From: Maridesulfovibrio ferrireducens
Lineage (GTDB): Bacteria; Desulfobacterota; Desulfovibrionia; Desulfovibrionales; Desulfovibrionaceae
Assembly: GCF_900101105.1 (NCBI RefSeq)
Contig: NZ_FNGA01000003.1
Span: 434,001 to 498,000 of the forward strand
Direction of reading: 5' to 3'
DNA: 64,000 nucleotides
The notes beneath the pieces were generated by a model, which searched no databases, was not told the origin of the DNA, and saw nothing but the letters and a program-made list of their open reading frames with translations. The first letter of the stretch is position 1. Each line of letters begins with the position of its first letter. A program made the position numbers and the translations under genes. Positions 8,338-16,888 of the stretch are shown piece by piece.

Positions 8338-9099
8338 TTATCTTAAATGACACTTGTCACAATCATTATCTTTGTAAGGGCCTTTCTTAAGTTCTTTGTG
8401 GCAGACCATACACTGATCATGGAATGCATTCAGGCGATCCAGAACTAAATCTTTGCCCGCTTTCTGATGACATTGCTCACAAGGAGTGCTGTCGCCTTTA
8501 TACTGCTTCATGTTTTTCATTTTATGACACGGATTACAGCCCTTAAGACCGTCTTTGAACTGATCTTCATGACAGGTGACACAACGGTCATGAGCTGCAT
8601 CTCGAACACTCGGGACTTCTTTTGTTCCGGCATTTGAGTGACAGTTAGAGCATTTTTGCGGTTCTTCTTCTATTTCCGGTCCATGATGACACGCAAGACA
8701 ATTTTCTTCAGCATATTCTTCGTGAGCTTCGTGATCAAAATTAAGTTGACCAAGTTCTGCATGATGACATTTTACGCAGTATGTCTTGTCCGGGAATGAA
8801 TTGATGTGATCGCGAACATAGTCGCGGTCAAAAGTTTGCGGATGGCATGAACCGCAGGGAAGAGGTTCGTTGCTTTGCCCCTCACGCTCATGATGGCATT
8901 TGTCGCAGGGGATTTCATAATCTCTGTGGTGTTTGATATGTGTGAAGATTACTTTTCCTCCACTATTTTTAAACAAAATACGCACCGGCACTTTTTGTTT
9001 TTCAGGAGGGGTCATGTATCCGGCTACTGCTAATCCTAGCAGTAGTATAAGAATGATTGAGATAGGTAAAAACTTTTTATGCACCGACTCTTTCCTCAT
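8338..9099 (-). CDS. Ten-haem membrane-anchored cytochrome c, first gene of the rnf operon
   Basis: The 253-residue product has an N-terminal hydrophobic helix (about 10-28) acting as signal or anchor, followed by ten CxxCH haem-attachment motifs (CDKCH, CGSCH, CVKCH, CLACH, CSNCH, CVTCH, CNPCH, CEQCH, CMVCH, CDKCH). Several are followed by a second His, as in class III cytochromes, and additional histidines could provide distal ligands. In Desulfovibrio a multihaem cytochrome precedes rnfC and is thought to connect the periplasmic cytochrome c3 pool with Rnf; the same order is seen here. It is separated from rnfC by 16 bases and has its own upstream promoter candidate. Product is predicted to face the periplasm. 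Confidence 0.93.
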   Translation of the reverse strand: MRKESVHKKFLPISIILILLLGLAVAGYMTPPEKQKVPVRILFKNSGGKVIFTHIKHHRDYEIPCDKCHHEREGQSNEPLPCGSCHPQTFDRDYVRDHINSFPDKTYCVKCHHAELGQLNFDHEAHEEYAEENCLACHHGPEIEEEPQKCSNCHSNAGTKEVPSVRDAAHDRCVTCHEDQFKDGLKGCNPCHKMKNMKQYKGDSTPCEQCHQKAGKDLVLDRLNAFHDQCMVCHKELKKGPYKDNDCDKCHLR

Positions 9100-9124
9100 T
9101 TTGTAGGGAATTTTAACTTTAAAA

Positions 9125-9154
9125 TATATAGGTAAATGCTATATTTTTGTCCAG
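9125..9154 (-). promoter_or_regulatory. Promoter candidate for the cytochrome-rnf operon
   Basis: On the minus strand TGGACA (9154-9149) and TATATA (9130-9125) are 18 bases apart, about 25 bases before the cytochrome start codon. Found by eye; spacing and sequence fit a sigma-70 promoter. Confidence 0.4.
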
Positions 9155-9311
9155 TTTAAACTTTAGTGTGTGCAAAAAGTGTCATAGTCTTTTTAGTTTT
9201 CCATATTGATACATATTCGTGACACAACAGTCTTTTTTTACTGGTAAATAAGTCTCAGATTAAGATGAATTTGATTTTTAAAATTTAATTTCTTTAAAAT
9301 CGGAGGATCTG

Positions 9312-10823
9312 ATGACTTTTTATCGTAACGTCAGACAGTTTATACTGCTTATTGTTTGCGTTGTACTTTTTACCGCTATACCGGCACATGCTAAAGCCAA
9401 AAAGGTGCAGGTTTATAAGGGTACACCTGCTAAATACGTGTTTCTTTTCATTGGTGATGGTATGGGAATGCCGCAAAGAATTGCAGTGGAAAGTTTTACA
9501 GGTGAACAGTTAGTAATGAATTCCTTTCAAGCTCAGGGGATGACTACCACATATGCAGCAGATAGATTTATTACCGGTTCAGCCGCCGCTGCAACTTCTA
9601 TTGCATGTGGACAGAAGACGAATATCGGAATGCTTGGCATGGGCCCACAGCAGCGAAATGTTAAGTCTCTTGCAGAAATGGCGCGCGATAATGGAAAGAA
9701 GGTTGGAATTGTCTCAAGTGTTTCAATCGACCATGCGACACCAGCTGCTTTTTATGCACATGTGCCGACTCGCGGTCAATATTACGATATTGATGTAGCT
9801 CTTTCCGAAAGTAACTTTGATTTTTTTGGAGGCGGAGGGTTGAAAGATCCTGCAAATAAAAAGAAGAATACTAAGAATTTTAAAGGAAATGCTCTCGAGT
9901 TGATTAAAAATGCCGGATATAAAGTTGTAACTGATAAAGATGAGTTCATGTCTCTTAAGCCGTCTGATGGAAAGGTGATTTCATGGAATGAATGGTTGCA
10001 GGATTCAAAGGCTCTTCCTTATTCAATGGATATGCGTCCGCAGGATATCACTCTTCCAGATTTTACAAAGAAAGCTATTGAAATGCTGGACAATCCTAAA
10101 GGTTTTTTCCTCATGGTTGAAGGTGGAAAAATCGACTGGGCATGTCATGCTAATGATGCTGCCGCATTTATTCACAACACTGTTTCTTTTGATAACTCAA
10201 TTGCTGAAGCTGTCGAATTTGCGAAAAAACATCCATCCGAGACTCTTATTGTTGTCACTGGTGACCATGAATGCGGAGGGCTTACTCTCGGATTTGCGGG
10301 AACAAAATACGGTTCTTACTATAGTGCGCTTAAGCCGCAGGATGTTTCATTTCAAAAGTTTACCGATGAAGTCGTTAAGCTGTGGAAAGATGAGCATAAG
10401 GGCGATATGAACTTTGATGACTTTAAGCCTACGATTACTCATTTCTTCGGACTGAAGTTTGAAGGTGATCCTAAAAAAGACCCTATGGTTGTGAAGAATT
10501 ATCAGGTTGCAATGCTTAAAGATGCCTACATTCGCACCATGAAAGGCGATGAATGTAAGTCGCCTGAACTATACAATATGTATGGTGGGTATGATCCATT
10601 AACTACCACGATTACCCATGTTTTGAATAACAATGCCGGGCTTGGCTGGACTTCTTTCAAGCATACCGGAGTTCCTGTTGCGACCTCGGCTATGGGAGTC
10701 GGAGCCTCTTCTTTTAACGGCTATTACGATAATACTGATATTGCTTTTAAAATTATGTCTGTAATGGGCGTTTCTCCTCGTGTTTATACAAAAAATAAAA
10801 ATAAAAAAATTGCATCTAACTAG
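9312..10823 (+). CDS. Alkaline phosphatase, periplasmic
   Basis: Hydrolyses phosphate monoesters in the periplasm. The 503-residue protein has a Sec signal peptide ending near AIPAHA (residue 26), the metal-binding FLFIGDGMG motif (Asp49), the nucleophile region TGSAAAATS (Ser90), the IDHATPAAFYAH motif, the EGGKIDWACHAND metal-ligand block and the VTGDHECGG block, all in the normal order. The residue before the nucleophile serine is Gly, where E. coli-type enzymes have Asp; this could alter kinetics. GGAGGAT stands before the ATG. It is divergent from the rnf operon and followed by its own terminator. I could not see a convincing Pho box upstream. Confidence 0.92.
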   Translation: MTFYRNVRQFILLIVCVVLFTAIPAHAKAKKVQVYKGTPAKYVFLFIGDGMGMPQRIAVESFTGEQLVMNSFQAQGMTTTYAADRFITGSAAAATSIACGQKTNIGMLGMGPQQRNVKSLAEMARDNGKKVGIVSSVSIDHATPAAFYAHVPTRGQYYDIDVALSESNFDFFGGGGLKDPANKKKNTKNFKGNALELIKNAGYKVVTDKDEFMSLKPSDGKVISWNEWLQDSKALPYSMDMRPQDITLPDFTKKAIEMLDNPKGFFLMVEGGKIDWACHANDAAAFIHNTVSFDNSIAEAVEFAKKHPSETLIVVTGDHECGGLTLGFAGTKYGSYYSALKPQDVSFQKFTDEVVKLWKDEHKGDMNFDDFKPTITHFFGLKFEGDPKKDPMVVKNYQVAMLKDAYIRTMKGDECKSPELYNMYGGYDPLTTTITHVLNNNAGLGWTSFKHTGVPVATSAMGVGASSFNGYYDNTDIAFKIMSVMGVSPRVYTKNKNKKIASN

Positions 10824-10851
10824 CGGTTATTGATCGTTTGTATGTCTTACA

Positions 10852-10888
10852 GGGCGGGGCGATTTATGAATCGTTTCCGCCCTTAGAT
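10852..10888 (+). terminator. Probable intrinsic terminator after alkaline phosphatase
   Basis: GGGCGG (10852-10857) pairs with CCGCCC (10877-10882), enclosing an inner CGAT/ATCG stem; the T-rich tail is weak (TTAGATTT). Confidence 0.55.
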
Positions 10889-10931
10889 TTATATCTCAGT
10901 AATAAAAATACTTTTAATAACCGGTCATAAG

Positions 10932-12059
10932 ATGCCAAAATTAATAAAAAATCGTGAGTTTATTCTCGTTGTTGTGTTTGCTTTGCTTACAGCTATTCTC
11001 TGTTTCATTCCTACTAATTTTGATGATCGCGTTGCGGACAATGCCGTTCGTTGCAAAGCAGAAGTTATTGCGGTTGATAATGTTGAAATTCAGCAATTCG
11101 GAATGGTTAAGACCGGACCTCAATCTGTTACTTTGAAAATTCTGGAAGGAAAATTTAAAGATCAGGTGATGAAGGGGACTAACGAAATGCTGGGGCAGAT
11201 GGACAAAGATAAAATCTTTGAAGTCGGTGACTATGCACTGACTGTTCTTTCTTTGAATTCTGAGGGTGAGGTAATATATGTAAATCCTCAAGATCATTAC
11301 CGGATAGGGACTGAATTTGCTCTGGTAGGATTATTTGCATTTCTTTTAATTGTATTCGGCGGCTGGACGGGTGCCAAGGCTTTGTTTTCTTTTCTGTTTA
11401 CCGCTTTAGCTATATGGAAACTTTTGATTCCGGGATTACTTATGGGGGTTGATCCTGTACTAATTACACTTGCACTCGTTACAGCTCTCTGCGCCGTAAT
11501 AATTTTTATGGTTGCAGGGCTTAATAAGAAAGGGATTGTAGCTTTTATAGGATCATTTTTAGGAATATTTACCAGTTGTCTTTTAGCTGTCTATTTTACA
11601 GGGGATTTGCATTTGCACGGTGCGGTAATGCCATTTGCCGAAACTTTGTTATACTCGGGATTCGGTCATCTTGATTTGACAAAGATCTATGTGGCTGCTG
11701 TTTTTCTTGCTTGTTCGGGAGCTGTTATGGATCTGGCTATGGACGTATCAGTCAGCCTAGACGAGGTTGTCAGGATCAATCCTGAAATTACACGATTAGA
11801 AGTTTTAGCATCAGGTCTGCGAGTCGGAAGAGCGGTTGTAGGTACAATGACTACAACGTTACTTCTCGCTTATTCTGGTGGATTTGTGACTCTTTTGATG
11901 GCTTTTATGGCTCAGGGCGTTCCGCTTATTAATACTTTCAATTTTGTTTATGTCTCAGCAGAAGTTTTAAAGACACTTGTGGGTAGTTTTGGTCTGGTAA
12001 CTGTTGCTCCTTTTACGGCGGTTGTGGGAGCATTTGTCTTTTCAAAATCCAAAAAATAA
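10932..12059 (+). CDS. YibE/F-family multispan membrane protein
   Basis: The 375-residue protein has one N-terminal helix (about 10-27), an extracytoplasmic domain of about 95 residues that looks like a small beta barrel, and then about seven to eight transmembrane helices. The segment ACSGAVMDLAMDVSVSLDEV and the following RVGRAVVGTMTTTLLLAYSGG are typical of the YibE/F-like family, whose transport role is not established. The start codon lacks a strong Shine-Dalgarno sequence. The gap to the preceding alkaline phosphatase gene contains a probable terminator, so it is likely transcribed separately. Confidence 0.8.
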   Translation: MPKLIKNREFILVVVFALLTAILCFIPTNFDDRVADNAVRCKAEVIAVDNVEIQQFGMVKTGPQSVTLKILEGKFKDQVMKGTNEMLGQMDKDKIFEVGDYALTVLSLNSEGEVIYVNPQDHYRIGTEFALVGLFAFLLIVFGGWTGAKALFSFLFTALAIWKLLIPGLLMGVDPVLITLALVTALCAVIIFMVAGLNKKGIVAFIGSFLGIFTSCLLAVYFTGDLHLHGAVMPFAETLLYSGFGHLDLTKIYVAAVFLACSGAVMDLAMDVSVSLDEVVRINPEITRLEVLASGLRVGRAVVGTMTTTLLLAYSGGFVTLLMAFMAQGVPLINTFNFVYVSAEVLKTLVGSFGLVTVAPFTAVVGAFVFSKSKK

Positions 12060-12163
12060 GCACTGAATCGAAGCTCTTGTCGTTCGCAAGTTTCTTATGA
12101 TAAATACCTGAAAGGTTTTGATAGGTTTATTTAATTTACAGCTTATTTTCAGGGGTAATAATT

Positions 12164-12841
12164 TTGTTTGTACGTTTTATACTTGTTTTATTTCTTTTCA
12201 GCGCAGCAGGTTGCGTATCAACATCCGCAAAGCGTGTGAATAATTCTCATCTGATGATATCAATTCCTGATGCTCGTCTTCGTATTCTTGAATATCATGA
12301 GAGTGGTCAATATGATCGAGATGTTGAGGCTAAGACTCGCAAAATTGAAGAGGTAGTAAAGAAAGCCATCGCTGACGGTGTGAAATATCCGGCTGTAATT
12401 ATGTCGGTGGAAGATGTTTTGGTATCAACTTACAATATTAGAAAAAAGCAGGGGTTTGCTGATAATAGCTGTGCCCGTAAGGCTCTTGATTATAGTGTTA
12501 TTCTTGGAATTTTACCTGTTATTAAACCTTCAGTAAAAGTTTTTGAATCCTTATTGTCACGCGGAATTCCAGTTTTTATAATTTCGCATAGGCCGGAAAA
12601 TTTAAGAGTTTCTATATTGGAAAATCTTGCAGGAGCGGGGTATTCCGGTTGGTCCGGTCTTTATTTGTTACCTCCGAACCATCAAGATGATTCAAGTGGT
12701 TTCTATGAAGAAGTCCGTAAAGGACTGCATAGGACCGGAATTAATATAGTTGCAACGGTTGGCGCTATTCCCTCCGACATTGCGGGCGAGCAGACAGGAA
12801 CTCCGATTTTATATCCCAATTATATTTATTCATTACGCTGA
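12164..12841 (+). CDS. Lipoprotein with degenerate HAD (class IIIB acid phosphatase-like) fold
   Basis: The 225-residue product starts with a lipoprotein signal peptide (lipobox SAAGC, Cys about residue 17). The body follows the layout of HAD IIIB acid phosphatase lipoproteins: a helix, then motif I, a long cap region, motif II and motif III. The catalytic residues are altered. Motif I, normally DxDxT, reads MSVEDVLVS; motif II reads FIISHRPENLR; motif III, normally GDxxxD, reads VGAIPSDIAG. It is therefore probably a non-catalytic binding or scaffold relative. The start is a TTG with AGGGG eight bases upstream. The gene ends at a bidirectional terminator. Confidence 0.65.
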   Translation: MFVRFILVLFLFSAAGCVSTSAKRVNNSHLMISIPDARLRILEYHESGQYDRDVEAKTRKIEEVVKKAIADGVKYPAVIMSVEDVLVSTYNIRKKQGFADNSCARKALDYSVILGILPVIKPSVKVFESLLSRGIPVFIISHRPENLRVSILENLAGAGYSGWSGLYLLPPNHQDDSSGFYEEVRKGLHRTGINIVATVGAIPSDIAGEQTGTPILYPNYIYSLR

Positions 12842-12854
12842 TTTTAAAATTTAA

Positions 12855-12902
12855 AAACCCCATACTCAAAAGGTCTGATTCGACTTTTTAAGTATGGGGT
12901 TT
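12855..12902. terminator. Bidirectional terminator between convergent genes
   Basis: AAACCCCATACT (12855-12866) pairs perfectly with AGTATGGGGTTT (12891-12902), and an inner AAAAGGTC/GACTTTTT helix closes most of the interior. T-rich tails occur on both strands, so it can serve the lipoprotein gene on the plus strand and the flavoprotein gene on the minus strand. Confidence 0.85.
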
Positions 12903-12955
12903 ATTCTTATAAACTATGATTCGGCAGAGTGATTAATTATGCCGTGTCAAATAAA

Positions 12956-13870
12956 TTATTTAGATCTATTTACGAATTTTGCAGCGGCAAGTCCTGCAAC
13001 ACATCCTTCACCGACAGCTTTTGCCATCTGAAGCGGAGGTCCGCAAATATCACCGGCTGCGAAAATGCCCGGAACATTTGTACGCTGTTGCTTGTCTGTT
13101 TCGATGAATTTCATGGATTCATCGAGCGAGGTTCCGAGTTCTGCTGCGAGTGACATAACGCCTTTGGCTCCAAGCTCGATGAATACGCCAGTAACATCAA
13201 GTTTACTGCCATCGTCCAGCACCAGTCCGTCTACACCGATTCCGCCAGTGATTTCTTTAACATCGACACCTTCATGGATTATGATGCCTGCGTCTTTGAG
13301 GCGCTGCATAAGCTCAGGTGCTATTGAGAATTTTTTTGCAACCAGATGTGTTTTGGATGCGAGATGAGTCAGGTGGAGAGCTCCGCCTGCTGCTGCACTT
13401 TCACCGCCTACAACTGCAACTTCTTCTCCTCTGAAAAAGTTACCGTCGCATTCAACGCAGTAGCTGACACCTTTTCCGAAAAGTTCTTTTTCTCCGGGAA
13501 CTCCGAGCTTGTTGCGTGTAGTTCCTGTGCATATAATGATAGATTTTGTTTTAAAAACTTTTGTCTCGGTGTTGATGGTGAATACGTTTCCATCAGGAGA
13601 CATAAGGTCAGGTGGAACTATGCTGAGAACATCTTCATTAAAAAAGACAGCTCCGAAACTTTCAGCCTGTATCTGTCCTGTTTTCAGAATCTGTTCCCCT
13701 GAAATCTCAAGAGTACAGCAGAAATTTTCGATGTGTGCCCACCAGAGGCTGCTTTTGTCATTTTTGCCGAGAACCAGAACTTTAAGCCCTTTTCTGGCAG
13801 AATGAATTGCTGCTTGCAAGCCTGCGGGGCCAGTTCCTAATATGACGATATCTTGGATCGTTTCGCTCAT
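12956..13870 (-). CDS. Thioredoxin reductase-like flavoprotein with atypical nucleotide site
   Basis: A 304-residue two-domain flavoprotein. The FAD fold is clear (ILGTGPAGLQAAIHSARKG, about 10-28; terminal IFAAGDICGPPLQMAKAVGEG). The redox-active disulfide motif is CVEC followed by DG (about 137-142). The pyridine-nucleotide domain has AVVGGESAAAGGALHLT, but the HRRxxxR segment that reads the 2'-phosphate of NADPH in classical thioredoxin reductases is replaced by VAKKFSIAPE. It may use NADH, another donor, or another disulfide partner. No thioredoxin gene is adjacent. It is transcribed alone, convergent with the lipoprotein gene. Confidence 0.82.
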   Translation of the reverse strand: MSETIQDIVILGTGPAGLQAAIHSARKGLKVLVLGKNDKSSLWWAHIENFCCTLEISGEQILKTGQIQAESFGAVFFNEDVLSIVPPDLMSPDGNVFTINTETKVFKTKSIIICTGTTRNKLGVPGEKELFGKGVSYCVECDGNFFRGEEVAVVGGESAAAGGALHLTHLASKTHLVAKKFSIAPELMQRLKDAGIIIHEGVDVKEITGGIGVDGLVLDDGSKLDVTGVFIELGAKGVMSLAAELGTSLDESMKFIETDKQQRTNVPGIFAAGDICGPPLQMAKAVGEGCVAGLAAAKFVNRSK

Positions 13871-13986
13871 GTTTAAGTGTCCATTTATTAGTGGGTTAAC
13901 AGTTTATTAAAAACGTTTCTGTATAAAAATAAGTATTAAAGTGCAAAAGGCAAGAACAGGTACTGAGTTATAAAAAGTATAGGTGA

Positions 13987-14748
13987 TTAAGAGTTTAGTT
14001 GCTTCATTATCGGGACGTATAGCTTTTTAATCCGCTGGTTTTTGGGAAGTTGTGAAAAGATCCTTTCCACAATTCCTCGTTCTATCATCTGTTTTTTGGT
14101 CCATTTGAAATTAAGGTCATACGACCAGCTTAGTAGCAACAAGCGAAAATCGTTTAAGCAATTCATTTCTCGATATGCGGCCTGTTTACAAGCTTCGAGA
14201 GATAATAAAACAGATTCAGTCAACTCATCAGGTTTTTCTTTTAATCCTAATAGAGGGACTGAACTTAACGGCTCAACCCCTTTCATATGTTTAAGCAAAA
14301 CGCCCATAATATCTATTTTATCTGAATCCCGCACTATTTCAGTCGTGAATTTGAGTTCTTTGGATATATTCGACGGAAGTATATTCCTATTATGCAGGGC
14401 GACTGCTCCAAGTATGATACGAAGTTGTGATTTTGGCAAATCTGCAAGCAACTTTTTGCGAAGAATATATTTCACTCCTAAAGTTGCGTGGTTGCAAGAC
14501 TTGGCATCACTGAATGTTTTATATTTCAGATATTGCGGAAAGCGTCCTGTATCATGGAAAAGTGCTGCAATTTTGTAGGTTGAAGCATATTTTTCATCAA
14601 TATTTAAAGAATCACAAATCCCCTGACAATTATCGAGCACTCTTAAAGAATGGTCATATTTCAGCTGATAATCCGGCAATTCACATTCTTCAGCATTTTC
14701 GATATAAGGGAGGCTGAAGTTTGAAAATATCTTTTTGAAAGTAATCAT
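13987..14748 (-). CDS. HD-domain phosphohydrolase
   Basis: The 253-residue protein has the metal-binding HD signature: His in DHSLRVLDNC (about 33), the HD pair in ALFHDTGRFPQ (about 66), further His residues in NHATLGVKY and VALHNRN, and the distal Asp in VRDSDKIDIMG. These ligands are intact, so it should be a metal-dependent phosphohydrolase, perhaps of nucleotides; the substrate cannot be read from the sequence. It is separated by 11 bases from the SHOCT-like gene that precedes it on the minus strand and is probably co-transcribed with it. Confidence 0.8.
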   Translation of the reverse strand: MITFKKIFSNFSLPYIENAEECELPDYQLKYDHSLRVLDNCQGICDSLNIDEKYASTYKIAALFHDTGRFPQYLKYKTFSDAKSCNHATLGVKYILRKKLLADLPKSQLRIILGAVALHNRNILPSNISKELKFTTEIVRDSDKIDIMGVLLKHMKGVEPLSSVPLLGLKEKPDELTESVLLSLEACKQAAYREMNCLNDFRLLLLSWSYDLNFKWTKKQMIERGIVERIFSQLPKNQRIKKLYVPIMKQLNS

Positions 14749-14759
14749 ATCTAATTCGG

Positions 14760-15086
14760 TTAGAGTAATAGTCTTTTCTTTTTAAATTTATAGTCAAGTT
14801 CTGATATAGCACCTGATTCTAAATCAGCTTCCAGATCTTTGAGAGCTTTTTCACGCATTTCTGCAGCTTCTCTATCAAGTTCTTTATCTCTGAAAAAACC
14901 TTTAGGTCCGAATAGTACTCTTAAAAAGAGAATGATAGCTCCCAATATTACGGCAACAAAAGCCAGTTTTAACAGTGATGCGTTTAAATCTCCGTATCCG
15001 GGGCCAAATGGCCAGTGATCCCAATGAGGGCCGGTGCCGAGCTTTCCGTTTATAAAAAAAGGTATGGATAGAATCGTATTGATCAT
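14760..15086 (-). CDS. Small membrane protein with C-terminal SHOCT-like segment
   Basis: This 108-residue protein begins with a His/Pro/Gly-rich periplasmic stretch (GPHWDHWPFGPGYGD), has one transmembrane helix (about 38-60), and ends in a two-helix region (ALKDLEADLESGAISELDY then KFKKKRLL) that matches the pattern of SHOCT domains (short C-terminal domain found in many membrane proteins). No enzymatic motif is visible. AGGAACC precedes the ATG. It starts a two-gene unit with the HD-domain gene. Confidence 0.7.
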   Translation of the reverse strand: MINTILSIPFFINGKLGTGPHWDHWPFGPGYGDLNASLLKLAFVAVILGAIILFLRVLFGPKGFFRDKELDREAAEMREKALKDLEADLESGAISELDYKFKKKRLLL

Positions 15087-15179
15087 GTTAGGTTCCTATT
15101 AAGTTTTGCTGTGTAAGTACCTTTGATTTTAACTATCTGCAAGATGATTAAAATCGGAAAAAAATAATGGAAGTCAATT

Positions 15180-15232
15180 TTTGCAGGCAACGACTCAACT
15201 TTATAATATTAGGTTATTAAGTTGAATCGTTG
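15180..15232 (+). promoter_or_regulatory. Promoter with -10 box inside a 14-nt inverted repeat (candidate operator)
   Basis: CAACGACTCAACTT at 15188-15201 and AAGTTGAATCGTTG at 15219-15232 are inverted repeats with a single mismatch. The 17-base centre begins with TATAAT (15202-15207), and TTTGCA lies 16 bases upstream of it (15180-15185). A repressor bound here would cover the promoter of the receiver gene at 15261; alternatively the repeat forms a hairpin in the 5' leader. Confidence 0.5.
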
Positions 15233-15260
15233 TGACTGAAATTTAAGCGATGGAGTTTTC

Positions 15261-15662
15261 ATGATAAGAATACTGGTAGTAGAAGATGAGCTTGCAAGCA
15301 GAAAATTTCTTTCGCATATGATGGAGAGTTATGGACAGTGTGATAGCGCTATTAACGGAATAGAGGCTGTAACGATGTTTGAAGAGTCCATAATCAAAGG
15401 CGAAAAATATGACTTGATTTGTATGGATATCATGATGCCGGAAATGGATGGTCAAGAAGCGCTTAAAAAGATTCGTGAAATTGAAAACAAACATTCAATA
15501 CTTCCTAAGGATGAATCTCGCGTGATAATGACAACAGCTTTATCCGATCCGAAAACGGTTATCGAGGCTTATTACAAGGGAGGAGCTACGCACTACCTTG
15601 TAAAGCCTATTACTTTAGAAAAACTAAATAGTATTATGTCTGAAATCGGCTTAGGTGTATGA
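15261..15662 (+). CDS. Single-domain response regulator (CheY-like)
   Basis: A 133-residue receiver domain with no output domain. The acidic pair (VVEDE, residues 7-9), the phospho-acceptor Asp in LICMDIMMPEMDG (about 56), the Thr in MTTA (about 93) and the Lys in LVKPIT (about 114) are all present, so it should be phosphorylatable. No histidine kinase is adjacent; an Hpt protein lies 1.2 kb downstream on the same strand and could be a partner, which is inference only. It is a single-gene unit between an inverted-repeat promoter and a strong terminator. Confidence 0.92.
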   Translation: MIRILVVEDELASRKFLSHMMESYGQCDSAINGIEAVTMFEESIIKGEKYDLICMDIMMPEMDGQEALKKIREIENKHSILPKDESRVIMTTALSDPKTVIEAYYKGGATHYLVKPITLEKLNSIMSEIGLGV

Positions 15663-15718
15663 TTCTTTAAATAGTGATACGATTATGCTGGACAGATATG
15701 AATTGTGTATTAGTATTT

Positions 15719-15746
15719 AATCTGCGGCTTTTGCCGCAGATTTTTT
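15719..15746 (+). terminator. Strong intrinsic terminator
   Basis: AATCTGCGGC (15719-15728), a TTTT loop and GCCGCAGATT (15733-15742) followed by a T-run end the receiver transcript. Confidence 0.9.
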
Positions 15747-15770
15747 AATTTAAATACTATGAGGTTTTAG

Positions 15771-16703
15771 ATGAAACTACTCGGGTACTTGGTTCTCCCG
15801 CTTACAATGATTTGTCTGCTTGCTATTATGGCCGGTGATGCAGATGCAAGGAGATTCGGTGGTGGTAGATCCTTCGGCAGTAAGCCATCTTTTTCAAAGT
15901 CGTTTAAAAAGCCTACCACAGCAACTTCTACACAAAGCAAAGCAGCAGGGACTAATAAGCAGAGTGGCTTTGCCCGTCCTGGAATGGGACTTATGGGTGG
16001 TCTGTTGGCAGGAACATTCCTAGGTTCTATGCTTGGTGGTGGAATGGGTGGCGGCGGCGGTGGATTTTTTAATATTTTGATTATCGGACTGTTAATTTAT
16101 CTCGGATTTAAGTTTTTCAAATCGCGAAATGGCGGTTCCAGTTCTCTCTTTGGTCAGAATAAATCCCAACAGCAACAAGCGCCTCCAAGGCAGACAAATG
16201 ACAACGATCTCTTCGCGCGTAGAGAGCAAAATTCTCAGAATGCGTGGGATCACCTTTCTTCCAAACCAGCTTCAGCGCCGAGTGCCGCTTCTGTAGATAC
16301 TGAGCAAGTCAGTCCTGAAATAGGTGTTCCGGCCGGTTTTGATTCGGAAGATTTTCTTGAAGGTGCTAAGGCTATTTATACTCGTCTTCAAGCATCTTGG
16401 GATAAACGTGATATTGCTGATATTGAGCAATTCGCGAATAAAACTGTTGTAGATGAAATAAAGCAGCAGGCCGCTGAAGATCCTACTCCTTCTAAAACTG
16501 ATATTATGCTTATTAACGCCAGACTTCTTGAAGTTAAAGAAGAGGGTTCTAATATTCTGGCAACAGTTTATTATGATGTACTTCTCAGAGAAGAAGCCAA
16601 TCAATCTCAGCCTTCTCAGGTTCGTGAAGTTTGGAATTTTGTTAAAGAAAATAACGACTCTGCAATGTGGAAGCTCGACGGTTTGCAGCAACTTGAAGAT
16701 TAG
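15771..16703 (+). CDS. Tim44-like domain membrane protein
   Basis: This 310-residue protein has an N-terminal signal/anchor (about 5-26, ending near DADA), a Ser/Lys-rich linker, a Gly/Met-rich segment (GMGLMGGLLAG to GGGGGG), a transmembrane helix (FNILIIGLLIYLGFKFF, about 100-117), a low-complexity Gln/Ser linker, and a C-terminal Tim44-like domain (about 190-307: FDSEDFLEGAKAIYTRLQ onwards). This arrangement is common in bacterial Tim44-like proteins, whose function is unclear; the domain is a NTF2/calcium-channel-like fold that may bind lipids or proteins at the membrane. It is flanked by terminators on both sides, so it is a single transcription unit. Confidence 0.85.
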   Translation: MKLLGYLVLPLTMICLLAIMAGDADARRFGGGRSFGSKPSFSKSFKKPTTATSTQSKAAGTNKQSGFARPGMGLMGGLLAGTFLGSMLGGGMGGGGGGFFNILIIGLLIYLGFKFFKSRNGGSSSLFGQNKSQQQQAPPRQTNDNDLFARREQNSQNAWDHLSSKPASAPSAASVDTEQVSPEIGVPAGFDSEDFLEGAKAIYTRLQASWDKRDIADIEQFANKTVVDEIKQQAAEDPTPSKTDIMLINARLLEVKEEGSNILATVYYDVLLREEANQSQPSQVREVWNFVKENNDSAMWKLDGLQQLED

Positions 16704-16736
16704 TAAATAAAAATCTTTATAGAGTCAGTCTATTTA

Positions 16737-16768
16737 GGGCATTGTCATTTGAGACAATGCCCTTTTTT
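16737..16768 (+). terminator. Strong intrinsic terminator
   Basis: GGGCATTGTC (16737-16746) pairs perfectly with GACAATGCCC (16753-16762), followed by six T residues, directly after the Tim44-like gene. Confidence 0.92.
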
Positions 16769-16888
16769 GTGTAGTCTGAGGCTTTTTGTTCTTTGTATTA
16801 TATGCAAATTGATTAATGCTTTGATTGGAAAAAATAATATATTTTATGCTTTCATGAAATTAAAAGTTAAGAGAAGAGGTGAGGAAGT

